This document shows, one piece after another, positions 25,858-34,629 of a stretch of 41,070 nucleotides of DNA (positions are counted from its first letter, which is position 1; each line of letters opens with the position of its first letter). The notes under the pieces were generated by a model. The model searched no databases. It was not told the origin of the DNA and saw nothing but the letters and a program-made list of their open reading frames with translations. The stretch is taken from assembly GCA_044370375.1 (NCBI GenBank), contig JBILVQ010000003.1:1-41070 (forward strand). Direction: 5' to 3'. A program made the position numbers and the translations under genes. The stretch is from JBILVQ01 sp044370375 (GTDB lineage: Bacteria; Bacteroidota; Bacteroidia; UBA4408).

Positions 25858-26157
25858 TTATTCACCATGAACCTTTTCCTTGTACTTTTTTAACTGTTTC
25901 GTCAAGGCGTCCAAAGAGGTATCTACCGCTTCCTCAAAAGATTTACACTGTTTTTTAGCAAATAAATCATGTCCGGAAATGTGTAGCCTGATTTCTGCCA
26001 CCTTGTTCGAGGAAACACTCGACTTATCAATTCTTAAAAAAACATTCCCCTCAATAATCCCATCGTGAAAATGGGTTAAACGGTCTGTTTTGTCCTTAAT
26101 AAAGTCAAGAAGTTTGCTGTCTGCATCAAAATGGATGCTCTGAATGTCTAGTTTCAT
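25858..26157 (-). CDS. hpf: Ribosome hibernation promoting factor, short HPF/RaiA type
   Basis: The protein binds the 30S subunit at the tRNA and mRNA sites and silences ribosomes under low growth. I use the ATG at 26157 (MKLDIQSIHFDA; 99 residues), not a TTG two codons upstream. The fold is the beta-alpha-beta3-alpha HPF domain (VFLRIDKSSVSSNKVAEIRLHI, LFAKKQCKSFEEAVDTSLDAL). There is no C-terminal dimerisation domain, so it is the short form. A TAAATTTG box at 26211-26218 may be its -7 element. It lies just upstream of the tRNA-tuf cluster. Confidence 0.92.
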   Translation of the reverse strand: MKLDIQSIHFDADSKLLDFIKDKTDRLTHFHDGIIEGNVFLRIDKSSVSSNKVAEIRLHISGHDLFAKKQCKSFEEAVDTSLDALTKQLKKYKEKVHGE

Positions 26158-26210
26158 ATTCAATAATTTTAAATTTCTTCCATCGTAGAACTTGGATCTG
26201 AATCCAAACT

Positions 26211-26218
26211 CAAATTTA
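26211..26218 (-). promoter_or_regulatory. Candidate -7 box for hpf
   Basis: The minus strand reads TAAATTTG, an exact TAnnTTTG match about 53 bases before the hpf ATG. No clear -33 TTG is seen at the right distance, so support is moderate. Confidence 0.4.
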
Positions 26219-26363
26219 ACTATTTATTACCTTTTTATTCATCCTTATGTTTCGTAATTTTTTATAAAGAAGTCTAAAATTACTTAATCCTTTGCATAAC
26301 AGCCGTTTAAAAATATGCTTGCCCCCTCTCCTGCCCTAAAGCCTAATTCAAAATCCTACACCT

Positions 26364-28943
26364 TTATCTTAACAAGGTAACTGCACCAACCAATTCCCTT
26401 TTCCCATCATCATTGGCCCTGTAATTCACCACATAAACGTAAGTGCCCTGCGGACAACCACTACCGTCCCAAAAAAAATCAGGATTTTCCGTTTCAAAAA
26501 CCTTCATGCCCCAACGGTTATAGATACTCATGGAGAAAAAACCTTTCGCAATATTATCAGACGCGATTCCAAAAACATCGTTTTCACCATCCCCGTTGGG
26601 TGTAAATGCGGTTGGAACATATAAACTAGTGTTGCTGATTACTTTTAAATACTTAACCACCGAATCTGTACAACCGGATTCTGTCATCACTTTCAGGTCT
26701 ATTCTGTAGGTGCCGGTATCCGTGGCTTCATATTTCCATGAGGGATTATTTCCCTGAAAAATTCCATTGAGCGACCATTCATGAACCGCAACCTCCTGGG
26801 TGGAAGAACTTATTAATGCTTCAGGATTATTACTAATATTTACAACAGGAGGCTCCAATAAAAACGTGGCTCGAGGGGTTGAAAAAGCATTAAAATAACA
26901 AGGCTTTGTGATGGTTGATTTACAACCCGAAACACCATCAACCACAGAAAAAGACACATCCTTGCATCCGGGTAATTGAAATAAAACAGTTGGATTGAGA
27001 ACCGAAGAGGAACCCTCATTCCCCAATAACCAATAGTAAGTACTTGAAGGGTCTGCATTCGTGATACCCAACAAATCCACCCCAAAAGGTGTACAGCCCT
27101 CTGTTGTAGCGGCAATAAAATCTACTTGTGGAGCAGGAATTACGATAATATCCACATTTTGGCTAACCGGTGAAGAGCCACAGCCATCGGCCAAGGTTAC
27201 CTGGTAATTTGTGGTGACGGTTGGACTTACCCAAATTTCATAAACCGAAACTACACCTATCCCCTGATTCCATGATAACTGATAAACTCCATCTCCACCG
27301 GAGGGATTCACCAACAGCAATGAGGAGTCTCCCTCGCAAATATTTCCACCTCCAACCAGTGACAAGGATAATGGTGGAGAAACATCCACATTAATGGTGG
27401 CAGTGGCCGATGTACACCCATTGGCATCGGTGGCAAAAACAGTGTAGGCAGCACTTGCAGCGGGAACAAAATTCTGGGTTGGCGAATTTGGAAGTCCGCC
27501 AGACCAACTATAAATGTAGGGTGGGGAGCCTCCTCCGGCGGTTGCCGTTAAATTGACCAGTAAACCGGAGCATACCTGAACATCGGGGCTAACCGACAAT
27601 GTAAGCCCAATTTGTGGAACAACAATGGTCTCTATGAGTGAGCAATTATTTGCATCGGTAACGGTCACCGAATAGCTTCCAGGCAACAAATTGTTGGCTT
27701 GGCCTGTGTTTCCGGCTACAGGAGGATTCCAAGCATACGTAAAGGGGCCGGCACCAACATCAACGGTAACCTGTGCAGTTCCATTTGGAACACCGCAATC
27801 AGCAGGTGTTGAGGAAGTAGATAAAATAAGGGTCGGTACCACCGAAATAACAGCAAAGGCCGAACCGATGCACCCACCGGCATCCGTTACGGTCACCTGA
27901 TAAGTGCCATTCCCTAAATTGGAAGCTGTTTGTGTATTTTGAACAGGAGTTGTTGACCATGCGTAAACAAAGGGAGGTGTTCCTAAACCATTCACCACAT
28001 TTGCAGTGGCTTCGTAATAAAAACAACTGGTTTGTGTGGTTGATACAGTAACATCCAATGCGGTTACATTGAAAACATCACCGGTATTTAGGATGCCCAC
28101 ATTGCCACATAAATCGGTTACGGTTCCAACCAAGGATAAATTATACGCTCCACTGGTAGTGATGGCAGGTGTAATGGTTAGGTCATAAATATTGGTATAA
28201 GTTGCCCCGGATGCACAAACAGGGCTGTTTACTGCAGTTACGGTGTATGGCCCGCCAGGACCGGTAATCTGGAAATCGGCAGGATCTACGGTATTGCAAA
28301 GCACATTTTCGGTAAATGCAAAGGAGATGGTTGTAGCCCCGCAAGCTACTGGTGGAAGTATTCCATCAATAGCCGGAGGAATATTGTCAAAGATGGCCGC
28401 TGTGGAAGCCGAAAAATCAAGTGTATATCCTGTTTGATTGATTGAATTATAGTTTGAAATAAGAACAACATAGGTTTCACCGGCCAATACCGGAATCACC
28501 AACTCACTCCATGGACTTAAAGTACCATTCGGCAATAAATTACCATTAGGCCCCGTTGGTCCGGGCAAACCATAAAAGTTACAGCTAACTTCCAAGGCCG
28601 GGTTGGTAAAAATATCCGCACAAACATTGTTGGTCAAATTGAATACCGCCCAATCGTAATCATCAGAACCATTTGGTGTCAATGTAAAGGATAAATCACC
28701 TGAAGTTTGAATGTTAAAGGTGTACCACACTGAATTCACCTCACTACCCAAACAGGAAATAGGGCCATTAATTTCGCCCGGATAATTGCCTGAGCCGGAA
28801 AAACTATTGGGTTGCACGTATACATCCTGACAAACAGAAATAGCACCCAAACAGTCTTGATTGGTAGGTGCTTGCGCAAGCGCTTCGGGGATAAAAATAC
28901 CCCACAAAACTCCCAAAAAGAAAAACCTCCAAAGGATGTTCAT
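26364..28943 (-). CDS. Secreted SprB-repeat/Ig-like protein with T9SS type-B (CHU_C) tail
   Basis: I set the start at the ATG at 28943 (859 residues), giving a signal peptide MNILWRFFFLGVLWGIFIPEA ahead of LAQ. The N-terminal 180 residues form a beta-rich domain (DCLGAISVCQDVYVQP, VWYTFNIQTSGDLSFTLTP). Next come Ig/SprB-like repeats, each ending in a VTDA(N/G)-x-C motif, then a PKD-like segment. The end is a gliding-motility-associated C-terminal domain (YVPTAFTPNGDGENDVFGI, YNRWGMKVFE, WDGSGCPQGTYVYVV), the marker of type-B T9SS cargo. It is probably a surface adhesin or motility-linked protein. The other T9SS proteins in the window carry type-A tails. Confidence 0.87.
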   Translation of the reverse strand: MNILWRFFFLGVLWGIFIPEALAQAPTNQDCLGAISVCQDVYVQPNSFSGSGNYPGEINGPISCLGSEVNSVWYTFNIQTSGDLSFTLTPNGSDDYDWAVFNLTNNVCADIFTNPALEVSCNFYGLPGPTGPNGNLLPNGTLSPWSELVIPVLAGETYVVLISNYNSINQTGYTLDFSASTAAIFDNIPPAIDGILPPVACGATTISFAFTENVLCNTVDPADFQITGPGGPYTVTAVNSPVCASGATYTNIYDLTITPAITTSGAYNLSLVGTVTDLCGNVGILNTGDVFNVTALDVTVSTTQTSCFYYEATANVVNGLGTPPFVYAWSTTPVQNTQTASNLGNGTYQVTVTDAGGCIGSAFAVISVVPTLILSTSSTPADCGVPNGTAQVTVDVGAGPFTYAWNPPVAGNTGQANNLLPGSYSVTVTDANNCSLIETIVVPQIGLTLSVSPDVQVCSGLLVNLTATAGGGSPPYIYSWSGGLPNSPTQNFVPAASAAYTVFATDANGCTSATATINVDVSPPLSLSLVGGGNICEGDSSLLLVNPSGGDGVYQLSWNQGIGVVSVYEIWVSPTVTTNYQVTLADGCGSSPVSQNVDIIVIPAPQVDFIAATTEGCTPFGVDLLGITNADPSSTYYWLLGNEGSSSVLNPTVLFQLPGCKDVSFSVVDGVSGCKSTITKPCYFNAFSTPRATFLLEPPVVNISNNPEALISSSTQEVAVHEWSLNGIFQGNNPSWKYEATDTGTYRIDLKVMTESGCTDSVVKYLKVISNTSLYVPTAFTPNGDGENDVFGIASDNIAKGFFSMSIYNRWGMKVFETENPDFFWDGSGCPQGTYVYVVNYRANDDGKRELVGAVTLLR

Positions 28944-29150
28944 ACTCAAATTTCTGTTAACAGTTGGTAAAATTATAACAAAAAATGAATCCGGCGGTTT
29001 TGAATTTGTTTTTTTTTTCTCAAATATTGAATAAATACGATCATCAAAAAATCCTTCTAGCCTTTTTTAACAATCATAAGGTCGGGCCATTGGAAAAGGG
29101 TTTGATAAGTTAGTTTTGATAATTCGCTTCTCAATATCGAAAGGGATTCT

Positions 29151-29158
29151 TACTTTTG
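29151..29158 (+). promoter_or_regulatory. Candidate -7 box for mdh
   Basis: TACTTTTG matches TAnnTTTG and lies 27 bases upstream of the mdh ATG. The expected -33 TTG is poor, so this is a moderate call. Confidence 0.4.
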
Positions 29159-29185
29159 GTGCCAAATATTAAATTAATCAGGCAA

Positions 29186-30124
29186 ATGAAAGTAACCGTT
29201 GTTGGTGCAGGTAACGTAGGAGCCACCTGTGCAAATGTGCTGGCGCACATGGATTTTTTGAAGGAGGTAGTCCTTCTTGATATTAAAAAGGGAACTGCAG
29301 AAGGAAAAGCCCTGGATATTTGGCAAACTGCACCCATCAACATGTACAGTACAAGAACTGTTGGTGTAACGGATGATTATGCGGCAACTGCAAATAGTGA
29401 TGTAGTTGTAATTACCACAGGTTTACCAAGAAAACCAGGCATGAGCAGGGACGATTTGATTTCGACCAATGCCGGTATTGTAAAAACGGTTACAGAAAAT
29501 ATCATGAAGTATTCACCCAATACTATTTTGGTAATTGTTTCTAACCCATTAGATGTAATGACGTATTGCGCCTATTTGACGGCAAAAATTGATTCAAAAA
29601 GGGTTTTCGGAATGGCAGGTATTCTTGATACTGCAAGATACAAAGCATTTTTAGCAGAGGCTCTTGATGTTTCTGCTAAAGATATTCAAGCGGTATTAAT
29701 GGGTGGTCATGGCGATACCATGGTTCCCCTTCCTCGATATACTACTGTTGGAGGGATTCCTGTAACCGAAATGATTGCAAAGGATAAATTAGATGCCATT
29801 ATTGAAAGAACGAAAAAAGGCGGTGGGGAAATCGTGAATTTACTAGGCACCTCCGCTTGGTATGCACCCGGTGCTGCTGCCGCACAAATGGTTGAATCCA
29901 TTTTGAAAGACGAAAACAGAGTTGTGCCAGTTTGCGCTTGGCTGCAAGGAGAATATGGTTTAAAAGACATCTACCTTGGGGTTCCGGTTAAACTTGGGAA
30001 AACAGGAATTACTGAAATTATTCAGCTTGATTTAAATGCTGATGAAAAGGAGTTGGTGAAAGCTTCCGCTGCAGCTGTAAAAGAGGTAATGGATGTTTTA
30101 GACAATATGAAAACACCGGCCTAA
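29186..30124 (+). CDS. mdh: Malate dehydrogenase (NAD-dependent, LDH-like type)
   Basis: Malate dehydrogenase converts malate and oxaloacetate in the TCA cycle. I choose ATG 29186 (MKVTVVGAGNVGAT), not the TTG at 29156, which would add ten residues before the Rossmann fold. The 312 residues show the NAD-binding GAGNVG motif, the NAD-selective Asp in VVLLDIKKG, and the substrate-specificity arginine region GLPRKPGMSRDDL. The catalytic pair is in AGILDTARYK and MGGHGDTMVP. The Arg-rather-than-Gln loop supports malate over lactate. A strong intrinsic terminator follows directly. Confidence 0.95.
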   Translation: MKVTVVGAGNVGATCANVLAHMDFLKEVVLLDIKKGTAEGKALDIWQTAPINMYSTRTVGVTDDYAATANSDVVVITTGLPRKPGMSRDDLISTNAGIVKTVTENIMKYSPNTILVIVSNPLDVMTYCAYLTAKIDSKRVFGMAGILDTARYKAFLAEALDVSAKDIQAVLMGGHGDTMVPLPRYTTVGGIPVTEMIAKDKLDAIIERTKKGGGEIVNLLGTSAWYAPGAAAAQMVESILKDENRVVPVCAWLQGEYGLKDIYLGVPVKLGKTGITEIIQLDLNADEKELVKASAAAVKEVMDVLDNMKTPA

Positions 30125-30144
30125 TCGAAATAGGACAATGTACT

Positions 30145-30179
30145 AAACCCCCGCCAATTTCAAGCGGGGGTTTTTATTT
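30145..30179 (+). terminator. Intrinsic terminator after mdh
   Basis: AAACCCCCGC (30145-30154) pairs with GCGGGGGTTT (30164-30173), 10 bp with a nine-base loop, followed by a T-rich tract. The tract ends only two bases before the ATG of the next gene. Confidence 0.9.
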
Positions 30180-30181
30180 CT

Positions 30182-30805
30182 ATGGAAACAGAATTAATCA
30201 TCATACACCCTGAAAACCCACAGGAAAGACAATTGCAAAAAGTTGTAGATTGCCTGAAAAGTGGCGGCCTGGTTATCTATCCTACCGACACTGTTTATGG
30301 GCTGGGCTGTGATATTTTTAAGACAAGATCGGTAGAAAAAATCGCCCAGCTTAAGGGCTTAAAACCCGAAAAAGCAAACTTCTCCATTATTTGTCAAGAC
30401 CTGAGTCACCTTAGCGATTTTGCACGTCCGGTTTCTACACCTGTTTACAAACTGATGCGTAGAACATTGCCGGGGCCCTTTACTTTTATTGTTGCTGCCA
30501 ATAACAAGGTTCCCAATCTTTTCTTAAGAAAAAAAACAACCGTTGGTATCAGGGTTCCGAACAATAAAATAATTCTGGAGTTGGTTCGTCTTCTTGGCAA
30601 TCCTATTGTTAGCACATCGGTACATGACGAGGACTTGTTAATTGATTATACTACCGATCCTGAATTAATCTTTGAACGTTATCGGGGCAAGGTTGATTTG
30701 GTTGTTGCGGGTGGCCCCGGTGGCATTGTGCCTTCAACCGTGATTGACTGTACAGGAGATGAGCCTGTTATTTTAAGAAAAGGGTTGGGTGAAATTGAGC
30801 TTTAG
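30182..30805 (+). CDS. YciO/YrdC/Sua5-family protein (YciO-like)
   Basis: The family includes threonylcarbamoyl-AMP synthases (TsaC/Sua5) for the tRNA modification t6A. The 207 residues carry the fold's YPTDTVYGLGCDI motif, KGLKPEKANFSII and TLPGPFTFIV. The later part STSVHDED and the ending DLVVAGGPGG...STVIDCTGDEPVILRKGLGEIE are like E. coli YciO rather than TsaC, which has an STSAN motif there. Whether it makes threonylcarbamoyl-AMP is therefore uncertain. The ATG lies immediately after the mdh terminator, with no visible promoter or Shine-Dalgarno sequence. It converges on cdsA. Confidence 0.85.
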   Translation: METELIIIHPENPQERQLQKVVDCLKSGGLVIYPTDTVYGLGCDIFKTRSVEKIAQLKGLKPEKANFSIICQDLSHLSDFARPVSTPVYKLMRRTLPGPFTFIVAANNKVPNLFLRKKTTVGIRVPNNKIILELVRLLGNPIVSTSVHDEDLLIDYTTDPELIFERYRGKVDLVVAGGPGGIVPSTVIDCTGDEPVILRKGLGEIEL

Positions 30806-30828
30806 GAAATCTCTCAACACAAAATAAT

Positions 30829-31653
30829 TTACAACTTACCGGCAATAACAAGGTAAGTAAAAATAAAAGGAAGAACAAAAATAAAACTATCCAATCTGTC
30901 TAAAAACCCACCATGGCCGGGCATAATTTTACCGGAGTCTTTAACACCTGCATCTCTTTTAAACAAAGATTCAACAAAGTCGCCCAAGGTGCCCATGAGC
31001 GAAACCAACAAGCCAATAACCATCCAATCTGTTTTGGATCCCCACCACAATAGATCAGACATGAACCAAGCCAAAACACTAACACCAAGAATACCTCCGG
31101 CTAAACCTTCGTAAGTTTTCTTTGGCGAAACCCTTTCCATTATTTTGTGTTTGCCAAAAACAGATCCTGCAAAATAGGCAAAGGTGTCATTGGCCCAAAT
31201 CATAAAAATACTACCTAGTAAATACTCAAAATGATAATGGTGATTAACGAAAACCAATTGGGCTGCAAAGGCGAAAGGAAGCGTAGCATAAATTACCACC
31301 ATCAATGCAGAGGGTAATTCCGCAAATGGTTTGGGATTTGTTTTAAAAAGTTCTGCCAAAAACAAAAGAAAGAAAAAAGGAATAAACAAGGCCAGCCATG
31401 GATAATCAAGACTTCCCTTGGCTGTGAGAAAACTTAGTGAAACAGTCAAAAGATTGATTAGGTGGAGAAAAAAAACCGGCAGTTGATTACCTTTCACCTT
31501 CATCATGTTCATCAGTTCAAAAACAGAACCGGTAGAAACAAATAAAAGGAAGGCAAAAAACCACCAGGGCCCCGCCAACAAGGTTCCCAAAAGAATAATT
31601 ACGTAGGCGAAAGCTGAAAGGCTTCGAACAAATAAATTAGGAGGAATACCCAT
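30829..31653 (-). CDS. cdsA: Phosphatidate cytidylyltransferase (CDP-diacylglycerol synthase)
   Basis: This inner-membrane enzyme makes CDP-diacylglycerol from phosphatidate and CTP for phospholipid synthesis. The 274 residues are mostly hydrophobic helices, with the conserved SPKKTYEGLAGG motif and the C-terminal CDS signature SLFKRDAGVKDSGKIMPGHG followed by GFLDRLDS. The gene begins inside the end of the DUF2007 gene (17-base overlap), so it is the last gene of the rsfS-ftsH-LUD-DUF2007-cdsA run. Confidence 0.95.
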   Translation of the reverse strand: MGIPPNLFVRSLSAFAYVIILLGTLLAGPWWFFAFLLFVSTGSVFELMNMMKVKGNQLPVFFLHLINLLTVSLSFLTAKGSLDYPWLALFIPFFFLLFLAELFKTNPKPFAELPSALMVVIYATLPFAFAAQLVFVNHHYHFEYLLGSIFMIWANDTFAYFAGSVFGKHKIMERVSPKKTYEGLAGGILGVSVLAWFMSDLLWWGSKTDWMVIGLLVSLMGTLGDFVESLFKRDAGVKDSGKIMPGHGGFLDRLDSFIFVLPFIFTYLVIAGKL

Positions 31654-31846
31654 GATTTTGAATTAATTCGAGAGCTCTCTCCTTTTGATCAGGGTGAACC
31701 AACAAGTGAATCTCTCCGAAGGTGGGATAAACTGAATCTTTTTGATTGAATAATAAAACTTCAATTCCGAAGCTTTTCAACCAAACCATGAGCATGGTGC
31801 TTTCCTGTAAATTATCTGAAGAGAAAATTTGAACCCAGTTTTCCAA
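31637..31846 (-). CDS. DUF2007 family small protein
   Basis: A 69-residue soluble protein with the DUF2007 pattern: an N-terminal WVQIFSSDNLQESTMLMVWL helix, a central beta-hairpin around IEVLLFNQKDSVYPTFGEIHLLV, and a final ERALELIQNHGY helix. The start is TTG at 31846, because the only upstream in-frame codons after the preceding stop are not usual starts and the next Met lies inside the first helix. It follows the LUD gene by 9 bases and overlaps cdsA. Function is unknown; the annotation as signal transducing protein in databases is not supported by anything I see. Confidence 0.83.
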   Translation of the reverse strand: MENWVQIFSSDNLQESTMLMVWLKSFGIEVLLFNQKDSVYPTFGEIHLLVHPDQKERALELIQNHGYSS

Positions 31847-31855
31847 AGTAAGCAG

Positions 31856-32500
31856 CTATTCAGGGTCAACCATTAAATCATCCATCAAAAAGACATACAA
31901 ATCACGTGGATTTTGAATGGCTCCTTCATTGCCCTGATAATCTAAACCGGCAGGGTTACTGATTACATGAAAAGAAGAGGGCAATACACCATCATACTTT
32001 TCTTTCAGTTGTTGAATAGCCTCTTTTACTTCATAAACCAATTGAGAGGTAAAAGCCACCACAACAAGGGCGGGTGATTGAAAAAAGGCCTGACTGGATG
32101 AACCCTGAGAAAGAGAAACCATAACAGAACCTGTGCGGGCAATAAGCGCTTCACAAGTTGTAATTGCCGGCATGTTCTTTTCAAAAACAGGCACAAAGTT
32201 AATCTCTGCAATTTCTAACAATCCCTGAAGTATTTCTTCTTCACAAATTGCAGTTCCCCATTTATTCTCTTTAAGCAAAAAATCTACGTTATCAATTAGC
32301 TCCTTGTTATCGGCACAGAAAAAAAACTTGCCACCGGCTTCAGAAAAATTTTGGGCAAAACAAATCTCTAAAGGATCTTCCGAGACAGGAAAAACCGGTG
32401 TTTCGAAATCAAGACTCACAACAGATTCACGAGGGGCTTTGTTCAACAATGCCTTGCGGATTCTTTTTAGGATTTTTTCCCTTGGAGTACTTTCTTCCAT
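31856..32500 (-). CDS. LUD-domain (LutC/YkgG-like) protein
   Basis: The 214-residue protein matches the LUD domain: an N-terminal helix with REKILKRIRKAL, a central ALIARTGSVMVSL segment and a C-terminal PAGLDYQGNEGAIQNPRDLYVFL region. LutC with LutA and LutB makes the lactate-oxidation complex, but neither partner is nearby, so the lactate role cannot be assumed. It sits 14 bases after ftsH and 9 bases before the DUF2007 gene. Confidence 0.88.
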   Translation of the reverse strand: MEESTPREKILKRIRKALLNKAPRESVVSLDFETPVFPVSEDPLEICFAQNFSEAGGKFFFCADNKELIDNVDFLLKENKWGTAICEEEILQGLLEIAEINFVPVFEKNMPAITTCEALIARTGSVMVSLSQGSSSQAFFQSPALVVVAFTSQLVYEVKEAIQQLKEKYDGVLPSSFHVISNPAGLDYQGNEGAIQNPRDLYVFLMDDLMVDPE

Positions 32501-32514
32501 GTTGAAACGAGTGA

Positions 32515-34572
32515 TTAAACAGCTGAATCTAACGTTGGTGGTGCATCAGCCCCATTTTGAGGAATAGCCTCAGGTTCCTTGGTTTCTGAAGTTGGCTCTA
32601 TAGCGACTGGCTCAATACGGGTGCCATCTTTTTCAAAGGGTCTTTTTCCAATCAGTCTTTCTAAATCGCCTTGAAAAATCACCTCCTTTTTCAGTAATTC
32701 CTGCGCAAGTTTTTCCAATTCATTGCGCTTCTCAAGGATTAAACTCTTGGTTCTCTCATACAAGGTTTCGATAATTTTTTTCACCTCCTCATCAATGGCC
32801 TGAGCAGTTGATTCAGAATAAGGTTTTGTAAAAGAATAATCAGAAGCTTGCGGATCGTAAAAAGACATGTTTCCAATCCTTTTATTCATACCATAAATGG
32901 TCACCATGCTGTAGGCCATTTTGGTGATTCTTTCTAAGTCGCTGAGCGCCCCGGTTGAAATTCTTCCAAAAACAATCTCCTCTGCAACTCTTCCACCCAA
33001 GGCCATGCAAATGGTATCATTCATTTGCTCGGTGGTATACAAAAACTGCTCTTTGGGTAAATATTGGGCATAACCTAATGCAGCAATTCCCCTTGGTACG
33101 ATAGACACCTTCACCAAAGGATCGGTGTGTTCTAAAAACCAACCTGTAAGTGCGTGACCGGCCTCGTGGTAGGCAACAATTTTCTTTTCGTCCTGAGAAA
33201 TTAGTTTATTCTTTTTCTCCAAACCACCAATAACCCTGTCAATGGCATCCTGAAAATCCTGCATATCAACTGCGGGTTTGTTCTTTCTTGCCGCAATAAG
33301 CGCAGCCTCGTTACAAACGTTAGCAATTTCGGCTCCTGCAAATCCAGGGGTTTGTGTTGACAGGGAATGAGCATTAACCTCTTCATTAATTTTTAGCGGT
33401 TTCATGTGAACCTTGAAAATGGCTTCCCTTCCAACAATATCCGGTTTATCGATGCTAATTTGTCGGTCGAATCGACCAGGTCTTAGCAGGGCCTGATCTA
33501 GAATATCCGGACGATTGGTCGCTGCAAGAATTATTACTCCCGAGTTAGTACCAAAACCGTCCATTTCAACCAACAAGGAGTTGAGCGTGTTTTCCCTTTC
33601 ATCATTTCCACCGTTGATCATGTTTTTGCTCCTTGATCTTCCAATCGCATCGATTTCATCAATAAAAATGATGCAAGGTGCTTTTTGCTTTGCCTGGTTA
33701 AACAAATCCCTCACCCTTGCGGCTCCAACTCCCACAAACATTTCAACAAAATCTGATCCTGACAATGAAAAGAAAGGAACATTTGCCTCACCTGCTACGG
33801 CCTTTGCCATTAGCGTTTTTCCTGTACCCGGAGGTCCGACCAACAAGGCACCTTTTGGAATTTTTCCTCCTAACTTAGTAAATTTAGTAGGGTTTTTCAG
33901 GAACTCCACAATTTCCATCACCTCTTCCTTAGCTTCTTCAAGACCTGCAACGTCCTTAAAGGTAATTTTCACCTTATCGTCGGGGTCAAAAAGGGCTGCT
34001 TTTGATTTTCCGATGTTAAAAATCTGACTGCCCCCAGCTCCACCGCCTGTCATCCTGCGCATGATAAACACCCATAATACAATCATGATAACAACAGGTA
34101 ATATCCATCCAAGCAAATCGCCACCCCAGTTTTTCCTTGTTTCATAAATCACATTTAAGTGTTGTTCTGAAGGAGTTTGAGCCTGAGACTCAGATAATTT
34201 TTTTTCAAAACTATCGATGGAACCAATATTAAAATAATAGTGTGGCCCCATATTTTTTCCATTACCGATGGCTTTTTTACCCACCTCCTGGTATTGCGTT
34301 TTTCCTAAGGATTCCTGCTTAATAAACACCTCGCAGATTTCCTTATTGACCACAACCAATTTATCCACATCACCACCCTTCAACATTTCATTTTCGAAAC
34401 GCTGCCAGTTTATTTCGCGCGAGGTGGCATTAATATCCACAAAATTCAATGCCAGAATTACTACCACGATAATGGCATAAATCCAATAAAAATTGAAAGA
34501 TGGCTTGGGAAACTGAGGTTTTTTTCCCGTTTTATTTTTTCCGTCTTGTGAGGGCTTTCCCTGTTGGCTCAT
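32515..34572 (-). CDS. ftsH: ATP-dependent zinc metalloprotease FtsH
   Basis: FtsH degrades misfolded and regulatory membrane and cytosolic proteins. In the 685 residues, a polar N-terminal tail precedes membrane segment 1 (about 29-48), an outside domain (about 50-150) and membrane segment 2 (about 155-177). The AAA module then has Walker A GPPGTGKT at 246-253 and Walker B CIIFIDEIDAIG. The zinc site HEAGH is at 469-473 in the peptidase part. The long polar C-terminal tail is rich in Pro, Glu and Thr. It follows rsfS by 57 bases and is probably co-transcribed with it. Confidence 0.97.
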   Translation of the reverse strand: MSQQGKPSQDGKNKTGKKPQFPKPSFNFYWIYAIIVVVILALNFVDINATSREINWQRFENEMLKGGDVDKLVVVNKEICEVFIKQESLGKTQYQEVGKKAIGNGKNMGPHYYFNIGSIDSFEKKLSESQAQTPSEQHLNVIYETRKNWGGDLLGWILPVVIMIVLWVFIMRRMTGGGAGGSQIFNIGKSKAALFDPDDKVKITFKDVAGLEEAKEEVMEIVEFLKNPTKFTKLGGKIPKGALLVGPPGTGKTLMAKAVAGEANVPFFSLSGSDFVEMFVGVGAARVRDLFNQAKQKAPCIIFIDEIDAIGRSRSKNMINGGNDERENTLNSLLVEMDGFGTNSGVIILAATNRPDILDQALLRPGRFDRQISIDKPDIVGREAIFKVHMKPLKINEEVNAHSLSTQTPGFAGAEIANVCNEAALIAARKNKPAVDMQDFQDAIDRVIGGLEKKNKLISQDEKKIVAYHEAGHALTGWFLEHTDPLVKVSIVPRGIAALGYAQYLPKEQFLYTTEQMNDTICMALGGRVAEEIVFGRISTGALSDLERITKMAYSMVTIYGMNKRIGNMSFYDPQASDYSFTKPYSESTAQAIDEEVKKIIETLYERTKSLILEKRNELEKLAQELLKKEVIFQGDLERLIGKRPFEKDGTRIEPVAIEPTSETKEPEAIPQNGADAPPTLDSAV

Positions 34573-34629
34573 TGCAAATTTCCTTTTCGTTAATCAACTA
34601 ATCTTTAAACCGAAATCCAATCAATTGGT

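Noticed and set aside
33515..34027. A 170-codon ORF antisense to ftsH
   Set aside because: Shadow of the AAA module; no recognisable domain.
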